NCBI RefSeq assembly: GCF_019049255.1
Contig: NZ_JAGMUJ010000191.1
Span: 62,001-126,000 of the forward strand
Direction: 5' to 3'
DNA length: 64,000 nucleotides
From: Streptomyces sp. AC558_RSS880
GTDB lineage: Bacteria; Actinomycetota; Actinomycetes; Streptomycetales; Streptomycetaceae
Both the position numbers and the translations under genes were made by a program. The notes below the pieces were generated by a model. The model made no database searches and was not told the origin of the DNA. It saw only the letters and a program-made list of their open reading frames with translations. Shown in pieces: positions 22,378 to 30,882 of the stretch; position 1 is the first letter of the stretch, and each line of letters starts with the position of its first letter.

Positions 22378-23211
22378 ATGATCCTCGTGACGGGTGCCAC
22401 CGGAAACATCGGAAGCGCTCTGGTGCGGCAGTTGCACGGGGCCGGCGCCTCACCCGTGCGAGGGCTGACCCGTGACGCCGCCCGCGCCTCGTTCCCCGAC
22501 GGAGTCGAAGCCGTCGAGGGCGACCTCGCCCGGCCCGCCTCGCTGAAGCCGGCGCTGGACGGAGCACGTTCCCTGTTCCTCGTGCCGGGCATGGGCACGG
22601 ACGCGGACGTTCTCGCTGCCGCCCGGCAGGCGGGTGTGGAGCACGTGGTGCTCGTGTCCTCCATCACGGTACGGACCCATCCGCACCTGCCCGCCGCCGC
22701 CGAGAACCTGGCCGTCGAGCGGCTCCTCCAGGACAGCGGGATGAACTGGACGATCCTGCGCCCGACACAGTTCGCCTCGAACGCCCTGTGGTGGGCGGAG
22801 TCGATCCGGGAGCACCGGTCGATCCGGGTGCCCTATGCGGACACCGGGCTTCCCGCCGTCCACCCGGCCGACATCGCGGCGGTGGCCCGGGCGGCGCTGA
22901 CCGGGCCGGGGCACCACGGGCGGACGTACGCGCTGACCGGACCGGAACGCATCACACCCCGGCAGCAGGCCCGGGCGATCGGGGCGGCCCTGGGGGACGA
23001 GGTGTCCGTCGAGGAGATCAGCCGGGAAGAGGCACACCGGCAGATGGCCCCCTTCATGGGAGCGCAGACCGCGCACGCGGTGCTCGACCTGATGGGCGGG
23101 GACGTCAACGACGAACTGCTCACGGTGCACGACACGGTCTCGCACGTCACCGGCTCCCCGGCCCGGCCCTTCGCACAGTGGGCCGCGGAGAACGTCGCCG
23201 CGTTCCGCTGA
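22378..23211 (+). CDS. NmrA-like NAD(P)-binding reductase/epimerase
   Basis: A 277-aa atypical short-chain dehydrogenase with a Rossmann glycine motif at its N-terminus (MILVTGATGNIGSALVRQL). It lacks the classical YxxxK catalytic pair, as NmrA/azoreductase/quinone-reductase-like members do. AGGAG lies ahead of ATG 22378. The SoxR-type promoter suggests a role in quinone or redox-cycler response; NAD(P)-binding epimerase-like proteins are among reported SoxR targets in S. coelicolor. A decayed copy of its 3' end occurs at 31124-31225. Confidence 0.85.
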   Translation: MILVTGATGNIGSALVRQLHGAGASPVRGLTRDAARASFPDGVEAVEGDLARPASLKPALDGARSLFLVPGMGTDADVLAAARQAGVEHVVLVSSITVRTHPHLPAAAENLAVERLLQDSGMNWTILRPTQFASNALWWAESIREHRSIRVPYADTGLPAVHPADIAAVARAALTGPGHHGRTYALTGPERITPRQQARAIGAALGDEVSVEEISREEAHRQMAPFMGAQTAHAVLDLMGGDVNDELLTVHDTVSHVTGSPARPFAQWAAENVAAFR

Positions 23212-23401
23212 CGATCCGGCTTCCGGCGGCGTCACAGTGGCCACCGGCAGCCGCTCGCCTCGCCCCCCCGGCCGCGGAACATCAGCGGTACCGCCTTCAT
23301 GCCTGAATCACACCGTTGAGCATGGCAGTTGAGAGACCATGGAGTGATCTGCGAGGAACGCGTTCACCGTGTTCGCAGCATTCGACATCCGTGAGGGAGC
23401 C

Positions 23402-24349
23402 ATGCCTGCGTCGTCGGAGCCGAAGCCCGGCCCGGCTCATGAGCACGGGCGAGAGTGGTCGCAGCGGGCCGCGGCTTCCGGCTGGGCTTCCACCGGGGCT
23501 TCCAGCGGACTCGGCTGCTTCCCGTGGACGACGCTCACGGTGCTGATCGCCCTCGTTTCGGGGCTGTTCACCATGCTGTACAGCAGCGACGACGGGCCGG
23601 GGGATCAGAGAACCTACGTCGAGGAGATCAGCCAGGCTCGCCGGCAACTCTTCGAGGGCCAGCTCATTCACACGGACACCAGGTCCTTGGATCTTGTGGC
23701 AGGTGCGGAACCGCGCTCGTTCCGCGTCGAGGTCCTGGGCAGTTGGCGCCGCCCCGGTCCCGGTGAGACGCAGGCCCCGGTCAGCGCGGGGTCCCAGATC
23801 GGAGTGAAGCTGCACTGCTCAGGCGCCGGGGTACGGTGCACGCCGCTGTCGTCGGAGCGGCAGAGTGTCCTCTCCAGGAAGGACGGGGCGACCTGGATGT
23901 GGGACGTGAGCGCGCGGCACGCCGGGAAGGTCAGCATTGCTCTCACCGTGACCGCCTACTTCCGCGACGGCGACACCGTGCTCCTCGAGAAGCCGCCCAT
24001 GGCATCGCGCGTCGAGGTGGCCGCACCGCCCGGCGACGGCAGTTGGTTCTCCTGGGTCAAGGACTCGTGGCAGTGGGTGGCGGGTGCGATCACCGGACTG
24101 GGCGGGCTCGCCGTGTCGGTGACCGCCATCGTCACCGCGGTCGTCATGGTGATCCGCCGTCGGCTTCCGGGTGCCGACACGGAGGAAGCGGGCGCCGCTG
24201 AGCGCGTGCGTGGCCCTGGTTCGCGACCGAGGACACGGTCGACGCGAGAGGGCCGTTCGCGTCTCGGCCGTCCACACACGCGGTCGACTGTCGTCAGGAG
24301 CCTTCCTCCCAGCCGTCGGAGAGACGCTCAACGCGAACCGCGCGAGTGA
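23402..24349 (+). CDS. Membrane protein of unknown function with two transmembrane segments
   Basis: A 315-aa protein. A hydrophobic helix lies at ~40-58 (WTTLTVLIALVSGLFTMLY), then a ~170-residue beta-rich, probably extracytoplasmic domain (SFRVEVLGSWRRPGPGE... KVSIALTVTAYFRDGDTVLL). A second helix at ~230-255 (ITGLGGLAVSVTAIVTAVVM) is followed by a very basic Arg/Ser/Thr cytoplasmic tail. ATG 23402 has GAGGGAG upstream; a start at 23369 lacks one. No family is recognised. It stands alone between the reductase and the XRE/DUF397 pair. Confidence 0.6.
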   Translation: MPASSEPKPGPAHEHGREWSQRAAASGWASTGASSGLGCFPWTTLTVLIALVSGLFTMLYSSDDGPGDQRTYVEEISQARRQLFEGQLIHTDTRSLDLVAGAEPRSFRVEVLGSWRRPGPGETQAPVSAGSQIGVKLHCSGAGVRCTPLSSERQSVLSRKDGATWMWDVSARHAGKVSIALTVTAYFRDGDTVLLEKPPMASRVEVAAPPGDGSWFSWVKDSWQWVAGAITGLGGLAVSVTAIVTAVVMVIRRRLPGADTEEAGAAERVRGPGSRPRTRSTREGRSRLGRPHTRSTVVRSLPPSRRRDAQREPRE

Positions 24350-24408
24350 CAACCCGCAAGGCGACGAGCCCTGGGGGTGCACCCTGTCCATCGAGCGGTG
24401 CCTGTGGG

Positions 24409-24439
24409 TGTACGGGATTCCGTACGGCTGTTGTACGGG
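24409..24439 (+). promoter_or_regulatory. TGTACGGG-repeat element upstream of an XRE/DUF397 pair
   Basis: TGTACGGG occurs at 24409-24416 and 24432-24439, with CGTACGGC between (24421-24428). The same octamer lies upstream of the second XRE gene (49912-49927), beside the anti-sigma-type ATPase gene (46907-46914) and near 30731. It is a candidate autoregulatory operator. Confidence 0.45.
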
Positions 24440-24555
24440 TCCGGGGCCGTGCCCACGTCGTTGCGGCTCGCGTTGGACAAGGTCCCGGCGGCCGGGTTGG
24501 GCGCCGCCGCAGTGCGGGTGGGCGGGTGCGTTCCGGGACGGAAGGGCGTGAGGGT

Positions 24556-25413
24556 GTGAGCACGGTGCGGGAGACGCGGGGCGGTCGGGCGGCGAAGGCG
24601 AAGGAGGAGGGCGGCGATCTACCGGGGGCGTGGGCGGCGTACGGAAGGTTGCTCCAGCATCTGCGCAAGCGGGCCGGGTTGAACCAGCAGCAGCTCGGGG
24701 AGGCCATCGACTACTCGCTGGAGCAGGTCGCCTCGGTCGAGCAGGGGCGGCGGCCGGCGAAGGCGGCGTTCACGCGGGCGGCGGACCGGGTGCTGGAGGC
24801 GGGTGGGGTTCTGGAGGTGCTCCAGGACGAGGTGGACCGGGCGAAACTGCCGCGTTTCTTCCGCAACTTCGCGCTCATCGAGGCGGAGGCGGTGAGCCGT
24901 TTCTCTTACGATCCGCTGCTGGTACCGGGGTTGTTGCAGACGGAGGGGTACGCACGGGCCCTGTTCGCCGGTCACTGTCCTCCGCTGAGCGAGGAGACCA
25001 TCGACCAGCACACAGAAGCGCGGCTGAGTCGGCAGAAGCTGCTGACGCGGGTACCGCTCGCCGAGTTGTCGTTCATCATCGGGGAGGAGGCGCTGCGGAA
25101 TCCGGTGGGCGACAGAGAGGTCATGCGCGAGCAGTGGCAACACCTGTTGAAAGTAAGTGCGTTGCGCAACGTTGAGGTGCAGGTCATGCCTGCCGCGCCC
25201 GGGTTCCACTCCGGCCTGAACGGGCCGTTCGTCGTACTGGAGACCAGTGGACACCAGCACCTCGGATACATCGAGTCTCAGGAAGTCGGGTGCGTCGTCC
25301 ATGATCCAGCAGAGGTCAGCGCCTTCGGGTTGCGGTATGGCAAGCTGCGATCGCAGGCTCTGAACGCTGTCGAGTCTGCGCGGCTGATCGAACGGCTGGT
25401 GGGAGAGACATGA
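24556..25413 (+). CDS. XRE-family regulator with DUF5753 (Scr1-like)
   Basis: A 285-aa regulator with an N-terminal Cro/CI-type HTH (residues ~30-85: LLQHLRKRAGLNQQQLGEAI, SLEQVASVEQGRRP) and a C-terminal DUF5753 domain (~105-280) including LVPGLLQTEGYARAL. The GTG at 24556 is the most plausible start; the frame is open upstream but lacks a ribosome site. Its ATGA overlap with the DUF397 gene is the standard layout of the Scr1/Scr2-type pairs that are abundant in Streptomyces. In S. coelicolor such a pair affects antibiotic production. They have been discussed as toxin-antitoxin-like or regulator/co-factor pairs. Confidence 0.88.
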   Translation: MSTVRETRGGRAAKAKEEGGDLPGAWAAYGRLLQHLRKRAGLNQQQLGEAIDYSLEQVASVEQGRRPAKAAFTRAADRVLEAGGVLEVLQDEVDRAKLPRFFRNFALIEAEAVSRFSYDPLLVPGLLQTEGYARALFAGHCPPLSEETIDQHTEARLSRQKLLTRVPLAELSFIIGEEALRNPVGDREVMREQWQHLLKVSALRNVEVQVMPAAPGFHSGLNGPFVVLETSGHQHLGYIESQEVGCVVHDPAEVSAFGLRYGKLRSQALNAVESARLIERLVGET

Positions 25414-25616
25414 GCGTGGAGCAGGTATCCGAGAACGTGAACGGGCTGCACTGGTTCAAGAGCAGCTACAGCGGGTCGGGCGGCGGCGACTGCGTGGAGG
25501 TGGCCACCGGTCCCGGCGCCGTGTACGTGCGGGACTCGAAAGCCCTGTGTGACGGGACCATGCTACAGATCGGCCGGGACGAGTGGGCCACGTTCGTGGC
25601 GCTCATGGCCGTGTAG
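25410..25616 (+). CDS. DUF397 protein (Scr2-like)
   Basis: A 68-aa protein with the whole DUF397 signature: LHWFKSSYSGSGGGDCVEVA followed by VYVRDSK and a terminal W-x-x-F segment. It is translationally coupled to the XRE gene by a 4-bp overlap. DUF397 proteins are thought to modulate their cognate XRE partner. A 23-bp perfect terminator follows. Confidence 0.9.
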   Translation: MSVEQVSENVNGLHWFKSSYSGSGGGDCVEVATGPGAVYVRDSKALCDGTMLQIGRDEWATFVALMAV

Positions 25617-25638
25617 CACCGCTGGGACTTCTAAGCGC

Positions 25639-25689
25639 GACAGCGGGCTGGTCCGAGTCACTTCAGGTGACTCGGACCAGCCCGCTGTC
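25639..25689. terminator. Perfect 23-bp stem-loop after the DUF397 gene
   Basis: Arms 25639-25661 and 25667-25689 are perfectly complementary around a 5-base TTCAG loop, beginning 23 bp after the DUF397 stop. It is one of the strongest hairpins in the window. Confidence 0.88.
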
Positions 25690-25804
25690 ATGCCGCCCGC
25701 TCGGAAGAGGGAGCCTTCGGTGTGCTTCGGTGCCGAACTGTGGTCCTGCAGCTTCAACACTTCTATCGTGTTGCCGCACTCTCACTCGACGTTCAGGGGG
25801 TTCG

Positions 25805-26227
25805 GTGGATCCTGCGACCTTGGCATCAACCGCAGCGGCTGCATTGGTCGGGGCCATGGCAACCGACACGTGGCAGCACGCGCGCACCGCCGTCGTGGAC
25901 TTATGGCGGCGCGCTTTTCCTCAGCGGGCCGACACGATCGAAGCAGAACTGGTCGGAGTCCGTGAAGAAATCCAGTCGGCCCGCCAGGCGGGCGACGACA
26001 GCACAGAACAAGAGCTCGCGGAGGACTGGCAGCGCAGACTCATGCGTTTGCTGCGTCAGGACCCAGGTCTGGGAGAGGAGTTACAGCGCATACTCGACGA
26101 CGTGCTACGACCGTCTCTTTCAGCTTCCGATGAGGAACGTGTCCGTTCCCTCGTCATGAATGCGACGGCTTCCGGAAGCAGCCGCGTCTACCAAGCCGCT
26201 CGGGACATCCATGTCACCGAGAGCTGA
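25805..26227 (+). CDS. Small helical protein ending in the YQAxRDIHV motif
   Basis: A 140-aa, mainly helical protein. It begins VDPATLASTAAAALVGAMAT, a short hydrophobic N-terminal stretch, continues with charged helices rich in Glu/Arg (ADTIEAELVGVREEIQSARQ), and ends SSRVYQAARDIHVTES. The terminal motif recurs at the N-terminus of the next protein and in the NACHT protein at 14155. GTG 25805 has AGGGGG upstream. It overlaps the next gene by 17 bp. Small proteins of this layout commonly precede P-loop NTPases in actinobacteria; a recruiting or inhibitory adaptor role is inferred. Confidence 0.75.
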   Translation: MDPATLASTAAAALVGAMATDTWQHARTAVVDLWRRAFPQRADTIEAELVGVREEIQSARQAGDDSTEQELAEDWQRRLMRLLRQDPGLGEELQRILDDVLRPSLSASDEERVRSLVMNATASGSSRVYQAARDIHVTES

Positions 26228-29200
26228 AGAGGTTCCCGAGGGAAGGGCGGACAGAGGCGAGGAGGAACACCGGATCGTTCTCCGGGCGCAAGCCTCCGAC
26301 TCGGGCCGTACCTACCAGGCCGCCGGGGACATCAACGTCTTCGAGGCAGGTCCGGGCACGTCGGTCACCGAGATCGAACTGGACCGAGTGGCAACCGAAT
26401 CCACGGCTCGCACCCGGTCACTCGTCGCCTCTCTTACGTCGTACGCACCGGCTGACCTCACCTACCGACCGCCCTCGGACGCGATCGGCGTACTGACCTC
26501 GTTCCTGGAATCACCGTCGCGCGTGTTCGTCCTCAAAGGACCACCGGGTTCCGGCAAGACCGCCTTGACCTACCACCTGGCGGATCGGATGGGGCCTGAC
26601 GTCAGCTTCCAACTGCATTCGGCCGATTCTTGGGACCTGCCCCGGTTCGAGCTGGCCGCAGAGATCCTGCGCTACGCATCGGTGCCGCGTTCGGACGACT
26701 CGTTACTCACCCTGGAGCGGGCCGGCGTCCGTCTCGATCGACCATGCGTAGTGGTCGTCGACGGCATAGCCTCCCAGAGCCGATTCGACGCGGTGGCCCT
26801 GCAGGTGGACCGCATCCTCCGCCAGGTCACTACACCCGCTCTGCGTTTCCTCCTGGTTGTGCGGACTCCCCCGGACATCGAGATGTCGGCCTATCCGGTG
26901 CTCTCCGCCACTGTCTACAGTCAGTCCGCCGCCCGCCCACGCGGAACCTCCTACCAGCTCGTGCCCTGGAGCACAGCCGAGGCGCGAGTGGCCTGGAACC
27001 AGTCACGCAAGCCGCGTGAGACCGTCTTCAGCGAACTGCCGGCCGCCGTCCGCCAGCTAGCCCGGCTTCCTCTGTACATGAAACTGCTGAAGGCTGCCGG
27101 GCTCGACTCGGCAGACGGCGAAATCAACGGTTACCGGCTGGTCGATCACTGTGTGGCCGCTGTACTGCCGGCCTCCGGACATGATCGGGTGGATCTTTCA
27201 GAAGCTCTGGCCGACGCCGCCCTCCAGGCGACTCCGGAGCTCGTTCCTTCCCCTCTCCGATCGTTACAGCCTGCGTCCTCCCAACCCACAAGCCCTTTCG
27301 GCGTGGAGGCACCTCCTCTCGTCCACAGCGGAGCGGACGGAGCTCCCGTCTTCATCCACGATGTGGTCCGGGAGTACTTCCTGGCTACCAGGATCACAGC
27401 ACTCCTGGAGGACCAGGGCAGGTCGTCGTCAACGGTTACCGCTGTCAATGAGCTGGCCAAGAAGGCCATGGGGTCCGCGGCCGCCCGAGGTGTCTTCGAG
27501 TTCACCGTCTACGGTCTGGACCGCTCGGCGCCCGACCTGCTGGCCGCCGTCATGGTGTCACCCGCGGTGCACGTCGGTTCCACCCTGCCTCTCGTCCTGG
27601 GCCTGGTCGCTCGGGGCGGGGTGCGGTTCGCCGACGAGCACGTACTGCGGGTGTGCACGCGAAGGTGCCGACGTGAGGCGTCCGCGGAGTTGGCCAAGTC
27701 ACTGCTCGCCGTCCCAGCGGTCGCCGATGCCCTGGCGGCGGAGTATGCCCCTTGGCTCGCGGAGCTGCTGAGGCAGTTCGGCCCGGCGGTATGGCCGCAG
27801 CTCGTGACCGCCATCGAGCGATCCCTCGACGCCCAGGGCATCAGGCGGCTGCTGAACGCGGTCGACCTGAGGCATGCGGACGAGGCCACCTTCTTCGCCC
27901 GCTACTACTACGTGTTCCTGTCCTCCGAAGCCGATTCGGCCGCGGAATCACTCGACACCTTCCTGGAACATCCGGACTGGCGCGTGCGGGCGGCTCTCGC
28001 CGACGGCATCCGGGACAAGCAATCACCTCGGGCAGAATCGGCGCGGATCATCATGGACCGGTTGGCCTACGACGCGGACTACAAGGTCCGCGCCGCAGCG
28101 GCCCGGGCCATCGGGCAGGCCGGCTCGGAGCTGGCCGAGCACCACCTCGGGGCCCTGCTCACGGACGACAACTGGCATGTGCGGAGCAACGTTCTACAAG
28201 GGCTCCTCTCCGGAAGCGGCGAGCCCGCCGATGCCCGCCCCGCCACCGTCATGGCCCTCGATCTGCTCCGTTCCGAGCCCGGCTGGCAGCAGTGTCCCGC
28301 CCAGATCGCCACCCACTACGAGCGCCTGCTCCTCCTGAGCGGTGTGCCTGGCCGGAACCCGGAATCGGCCGGCCGGACACGCGCCCTGTTCGAACTCCTG
28401 CGTGAAGCACGCACCGGTTGGACCTCACTTGCCGGCGAGGTGCGGGACACCTTGGTCGCAGAAGGGCTGAGTGTGCCGAGCTGGCTCGTCCGACGGGAAG
28501 CCAAGGCCTTCGCACGCCCTTATTCGGGCTCCGGGGCGGTCTCGTCAGCTTCCTCGTTGGCTGCTCCATCGCCTCCCGACGCCTATCGGCGGTTACGCGG
28601 CGGCAGATCCATCCAGATCGCGCTCGACCTGCACGACCTGGACCAGGCAGTCGAAGTGGCACGGGCCGTGGCCGCGGCAGGTGCCGAGTTCATCGAGGTC
28701 GGCGATCCATTGATCAAAACGGTGGGTGTCACCGCCGTGGAGCGGATCAAACGAGCCGTCCCCAACACCACCGTCGTCGCGGAGATGATGTCGGCCGACT
28801 GGGGACGCGACCAAGTGGTGCTGGCGGCCGAATACGGAGCCGACGTGGTCTTCCTCATCGGGCCGGCCACCACCGCAAGCGTGTCGGCGGCCGTCGACGC
28901 GGGGCGGCGGCTGGGCGTCCCCATTCTGCTGGACGTACCGTCCGGACATGCCTCTGCCCACTGGATCGCCGACATGGAACAGGCCGGCGTGGACGGCTTC
29001 GCCATCACCACCAACATCGACATCGGAGTCGGGAGCAACCATCCCCTGGCCCGCTCTCAGGCGCTCCGCAGCTGGACGAGGCTTCCGGTCGCCGTTTCCG
29101 GCGGTTTCAGCTCGACCGACCGGACGGTGCTACGCAGCCCCGAGTGGGACGTACTCATCGTCGGCCGCAGCGTCACGGAGGCCACCCACCCCACAACCGC

Positions 29201-29240
29201 CGCCCGTTTGCTGACCCAATTGATCCACCAACCGGAGTGA
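26211..29240 (+). CDS. P-loop (STAND-like) NTPase with HEAT-like repeats fused to a hexulose-phosphate-synthase-like TIM barrel
   Basis: A 1009-aa fusion. Residues 29-46 carry SDSGRTYQAAGDINV. The NTPase has Walker A GPPGSGKT (110-117), Walker B CVVVVDG (179-185) and a LLVVRTPPD segment. Residues ~520-720 look alpha-helical, with HEAT-like units (DWRVRAALADGIRDK, YKVRAAAARAIG, WHVRSNVLQGLL). Residues 799-1009 match HPS/KGPDC (HUMPS) barrels: IALDLHDLDQAVEVA, FIEVGDPLIK, GADVVFLIG, and phosphate-loop segments AVSGGF and LIVGRSVTEATHP. The catalytic D-x-K-x-x-D reads E858-M-M860-S-A-D863, so the lysine is absent and decarboxylation/aldol activity is doubtful; ligand sensing or a different reaction is possible. 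ATG 26211 overlaps the upstream gene; 26160 is an alternative start. Confidence 0.8.
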   Translation: MSPRAEEVPEGRADRGEEEHRIVLRAQASDSGRTYQAAGDINVFEAGPGTSVTEIELDRVATESTARTRSLVASLTSYAPADLTYRPPSDAIGVLTSFLESPSRVFVLKGPPGSGKTALTYHLADRMGPDVSFQLHSADSWDLPRFELAAEILRYASVPRSDDSLLTLERAGVRLDRPCVVVVDGIASQSRFDAVALQVDRILRQVTTPALRFLLVVRTPPDIEMSAYPVLSATVYSQSAARPRGTSYQLVPWSTAEARVAWNQSRKPRETVFSELPAAVRQLARLPLYMKLLKAAGLDSADGEINGYRLVDHCVAAVLPASGHDRVDLSEALADAALQATPELVPSPLRSLQPASSQPTSPFGVEAPPLVHSGADGAPVFIHDVVREYFLATRITALLEDQGRSSSTVTAVNELAKKAMGSAAARGVFEFTVYGLDRSAPDLLAAVMVSPAVHVGSTLPLVLGLVARGGVRFADEHVLRVCTRRCRREASAELAKSLLAVPAVADALAAEYAPWLAELLRQFGPAVWPQLVTAIERSLDAQGIRRLLNAVDLRHADEATFFARYYYVFLSSEADSAAESLDTFLEHPDWRVRAALADGIRDKQSPRAESARIIMDRLAYDADYKVRAAAARAIGQAGSELAEHHLGALLTDDNWHVRSNVLQGLLSGSGEPADARPATVMALDLLRSEPGWQQCPAQIATHYERLLLLSGVPGRNPESAGRTRALFELLREARTGWTSLAGEVRDTLVAEGLSVPSWLVRREAKAFARPYSGSGAVSSASSLAAPSPPDAYRRLRGGRSIQIALDLHDLDQAVEVARAVAAAGAEFIEVGDPLIKTVGVTAVERIKRAVPNTTVVAEMMSADWGRDQVVLAAEYGADVVFLIGPATTASVSAAVDAGRRLGVPILLDVPSGHASAHWIADMEQAGVDGFAITTNIDIGVGSNHPLARSQALRSWTRLPVAVSGGFSSTDRTVLRSPEWDVLIVGRSVTEATHPTTAARLLTQLIHQPE

Positions 29241-29251
29241 GACCCGCCGCC

Positions 29252-29728
29252 ATGCATGTCACCCCCCTTCGCCAAGACCTGATCCCTGATGTCATCAAGC
29301 TGATGGAACAGGGAGCCCCTTACATCCGCCCCCGTACCGCGTCGGACTACTGGCTGTACGCGCACCTTTTCGCCTCCTCGTGCCCGGTCGCCCTGATCGA
29401 CGGAGAAGTGGCTGGTGCGGTCATGGCGTTCCGCAGTCAAGAAGATCCTGCGGAGGTCTACATCCAGGACGTGATGACCAGTCCCGGCCACCGCAGGCTC
29501 GGCGTGGCGAAGGCCTTGCTGGAACACGTACGGCTGCGGGCCGTCTCCTGGGACTGTTCCCGTGTCTACTTGACGTCCGAACCTGAGAACACCGACGCTC
29601 AGGCCACATGGCTTTCGCTCGGTTTCCACAATGTGCCGGGGGAGATGGAGGTGAACGGCGTCTCGGTCCGCAGGGACTTCAAGGGCCCCGGCAAGCACCG
29701 GGCCGTCTACCAACTACTGGTGTCCTGA
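29252..29728 (+). CDS. GNAT-family N-acetyltransferase
   Basis: A 158-aa GCN5-related acetyltransferase. The acetyl-CoA pyrophosphate loop is in IQDVMTSPGHRRLGVAKALL (R-R-L-G-V-A), with a substrate-side strand before it (AGAVMAFRSQ) and a C-terminal N-x-x-A-x-x-x-Y/W-x-x-L-G-F pattern (NTDAQATWLSLGF). The start is 11 bp after the fusion-NTPase stop, so they are co-transcribed. The substrate is unknown. Its last 22 bp overlap the convergent IMPase-family gene, tying the three genes together physically. Confidence 0.85.
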   Translation: MHVTPLRQDLIPDVIKLMEQGAPYIRPRTASDYWLYAHLFASSCPVALIDGEVAGAVMAFRSQEDPAEVYIQDVMTSPGHRRLGVAKALLEHVRLRAVSWDCSRVYLTSEPENTDAQATWLSLGFHNVPGEMEVNGVSVRRDFKGPGKHRAVYQLLVS

Positions 29729-30657
29729 TCTGCCCTGATATCCGTGGTGACGACGTGCTTCTCGATGCCGTCGAAGAGCACGTCAGCCGCCGCCAATACC
29801 CCTGTGCCCAGTGGTCTCACCCGTGCACCCGCTTCGCTTGCGATGAGCCGCCCCGCCGCCCAGTCCCAGCGTGAGGCCCGGTCCTCGAAATAGGCGTCCA
29901 GGCGGCCGGCTGCAACCCAGCACAGGGCCAGTGCGGTGGAACCGAGCATGCGGATACCTGCCACACCGCCCACCAGGCCGGCCATCCGCGCGCCCTGCTC
30001 TCTGCGGTGAGAGACGTCATAGGCGTACCCGGTGGCGACCAGCGCGTCATCCAGAGCGCTAGCCGGCGGGCCGTTGAGGCGTTCCTCTCCCAGGAAGGCA
30101 CCTTGTCCTTCCATCGCGGAGAAGAGTTCGTCGTGCAGCGGGTCGAGCACCACGCCGACGACGGGCGCCCAACGCCCTTCACGTCGCTGTTCGCAGGCGA
30201 CGCTGACACCCCAGAAGGTATGACCGCGCAGGTAGTTGACCGTGCCGTCGAGCGGATCCACCACCCATCGCAACCGGCTCTGCCCGGCCTCGTCGCTTCC
30301 TTCCTCGGCGAGGATGCCGTCGTCGGGGCGATGCCGACGCAGCCAGCCGGTGATCGCCGCCTCACTCGCGAGATCAGCACCGCTCACCGGGTCGGTGTGT
30401 GCCTGTTTGTAGTGGACGTCGGTCACGGCTCTGAACGCACGCAGCAGCTCCTCCCCTCCCGAACGAGCCGCTTGCTGCGCTGCTGCCAGGCAGTCCTGCA
30501 ACTCCTGCTGGTTCAGTACCGATTGTTGTTCCACTTCCGCAAGGCTCATGGGTGGGAGGGAACAGGACGGCTCCAAGACACGCAAGTCCATCGATCCGGT
30601 CTGTGGCCGCGTGTCGGGTGCCGGACGCGCGAAAGGGCGCGAATTCTTTGGCTCCAT
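29707..30657 (-). CDS. Inositol monophosphatase-family sugar phosphatase
   Basis: A 316-aa Mg2+/Li+-dependent phosphatase-fold protein. The metal ligands are all present: ILAEEGSDE (motif Glu pair), WVVDPLDGTVNYLRG (D-P-x-D-G-T) and ASRWDWAAGRL (W-D-x-A-A-G). It should therefore be active on a phosphorylated small molecule (inositol-P, histidinol-P, PAP or a sugar phosphate). The first ~40 residues exceed the family; ATG 30657 has AGGA ~9 bases upstream, but ATG 30549 is also possible. It faces the fusion-NTPase/GNAT pair convergently with a 22-bp overlap. Pairing a phosphatase with a HUMPS-like barrel hints at shared phosphosugar or nucleotide chemistry; that is inference. Confidence 0.88.
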   Translation of the reverse strand: MEPKNSRPFARPAPDTRPQTGSMDLRVLEPSCSLPPMSLAEVEQQSVLNQQELQDCLAAAQQAARSGGEELLRAFRAVTDVHYKQAHTDPVSGADLASEAAITGWLRRHRPDDGILAEEGSDEAGQSRLRWVVDPLDGTVNYLRGHTFWGVSVACEQRREGRWAPVVGVVLDPLHDELFSAMEGQGAFLGEERLNGPPASALDDALVATGYAYDVSHRREQGARMAGLVGGVAGIRMLGSTALALCWVAAGRLDAYFEDRASRWDWAAGRLIASEAGARVRPLGTGVLAAADVLFDGIEKHVVTTDIRADQDTSSW

Positions 30658-30718
30658 GAAACCAATCCTGTGTGCGCGGGGTTGACCTGACCAGGTCGGA
30701 CAGCCGTACCAGAAGAGC

Positions 30719-30738
30719 TCGTACGGCTCCTGTACGGG
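30719..30738. repeat. TGTACGGG/CGTACGGC element upstream of the IMPase-family gene
   Basis: Positions 30720-30739 read CGTACGGCTCCTGTACGGGT, differing in only two middle bases from the arrangement at 24421-24440 upstream of the XRE gene. It lies 62 bp upstream of the IMPase-family start and may be a shared operator. Confidence 0.4.
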
Positions 30739-30882
30739 TTGACAGGGCTGGAGCAGTGATCTACGCCCGACACCATGCCGCTTGGGCGACAGACTCCCGA
30801 TGGCCTCGTCCGAGAATTCCGAGTGGGACGATTGTCAGCCCAGTGCATTGGCCGGCAGAAGTTGTTCGAGGCGCTGGGGTCG

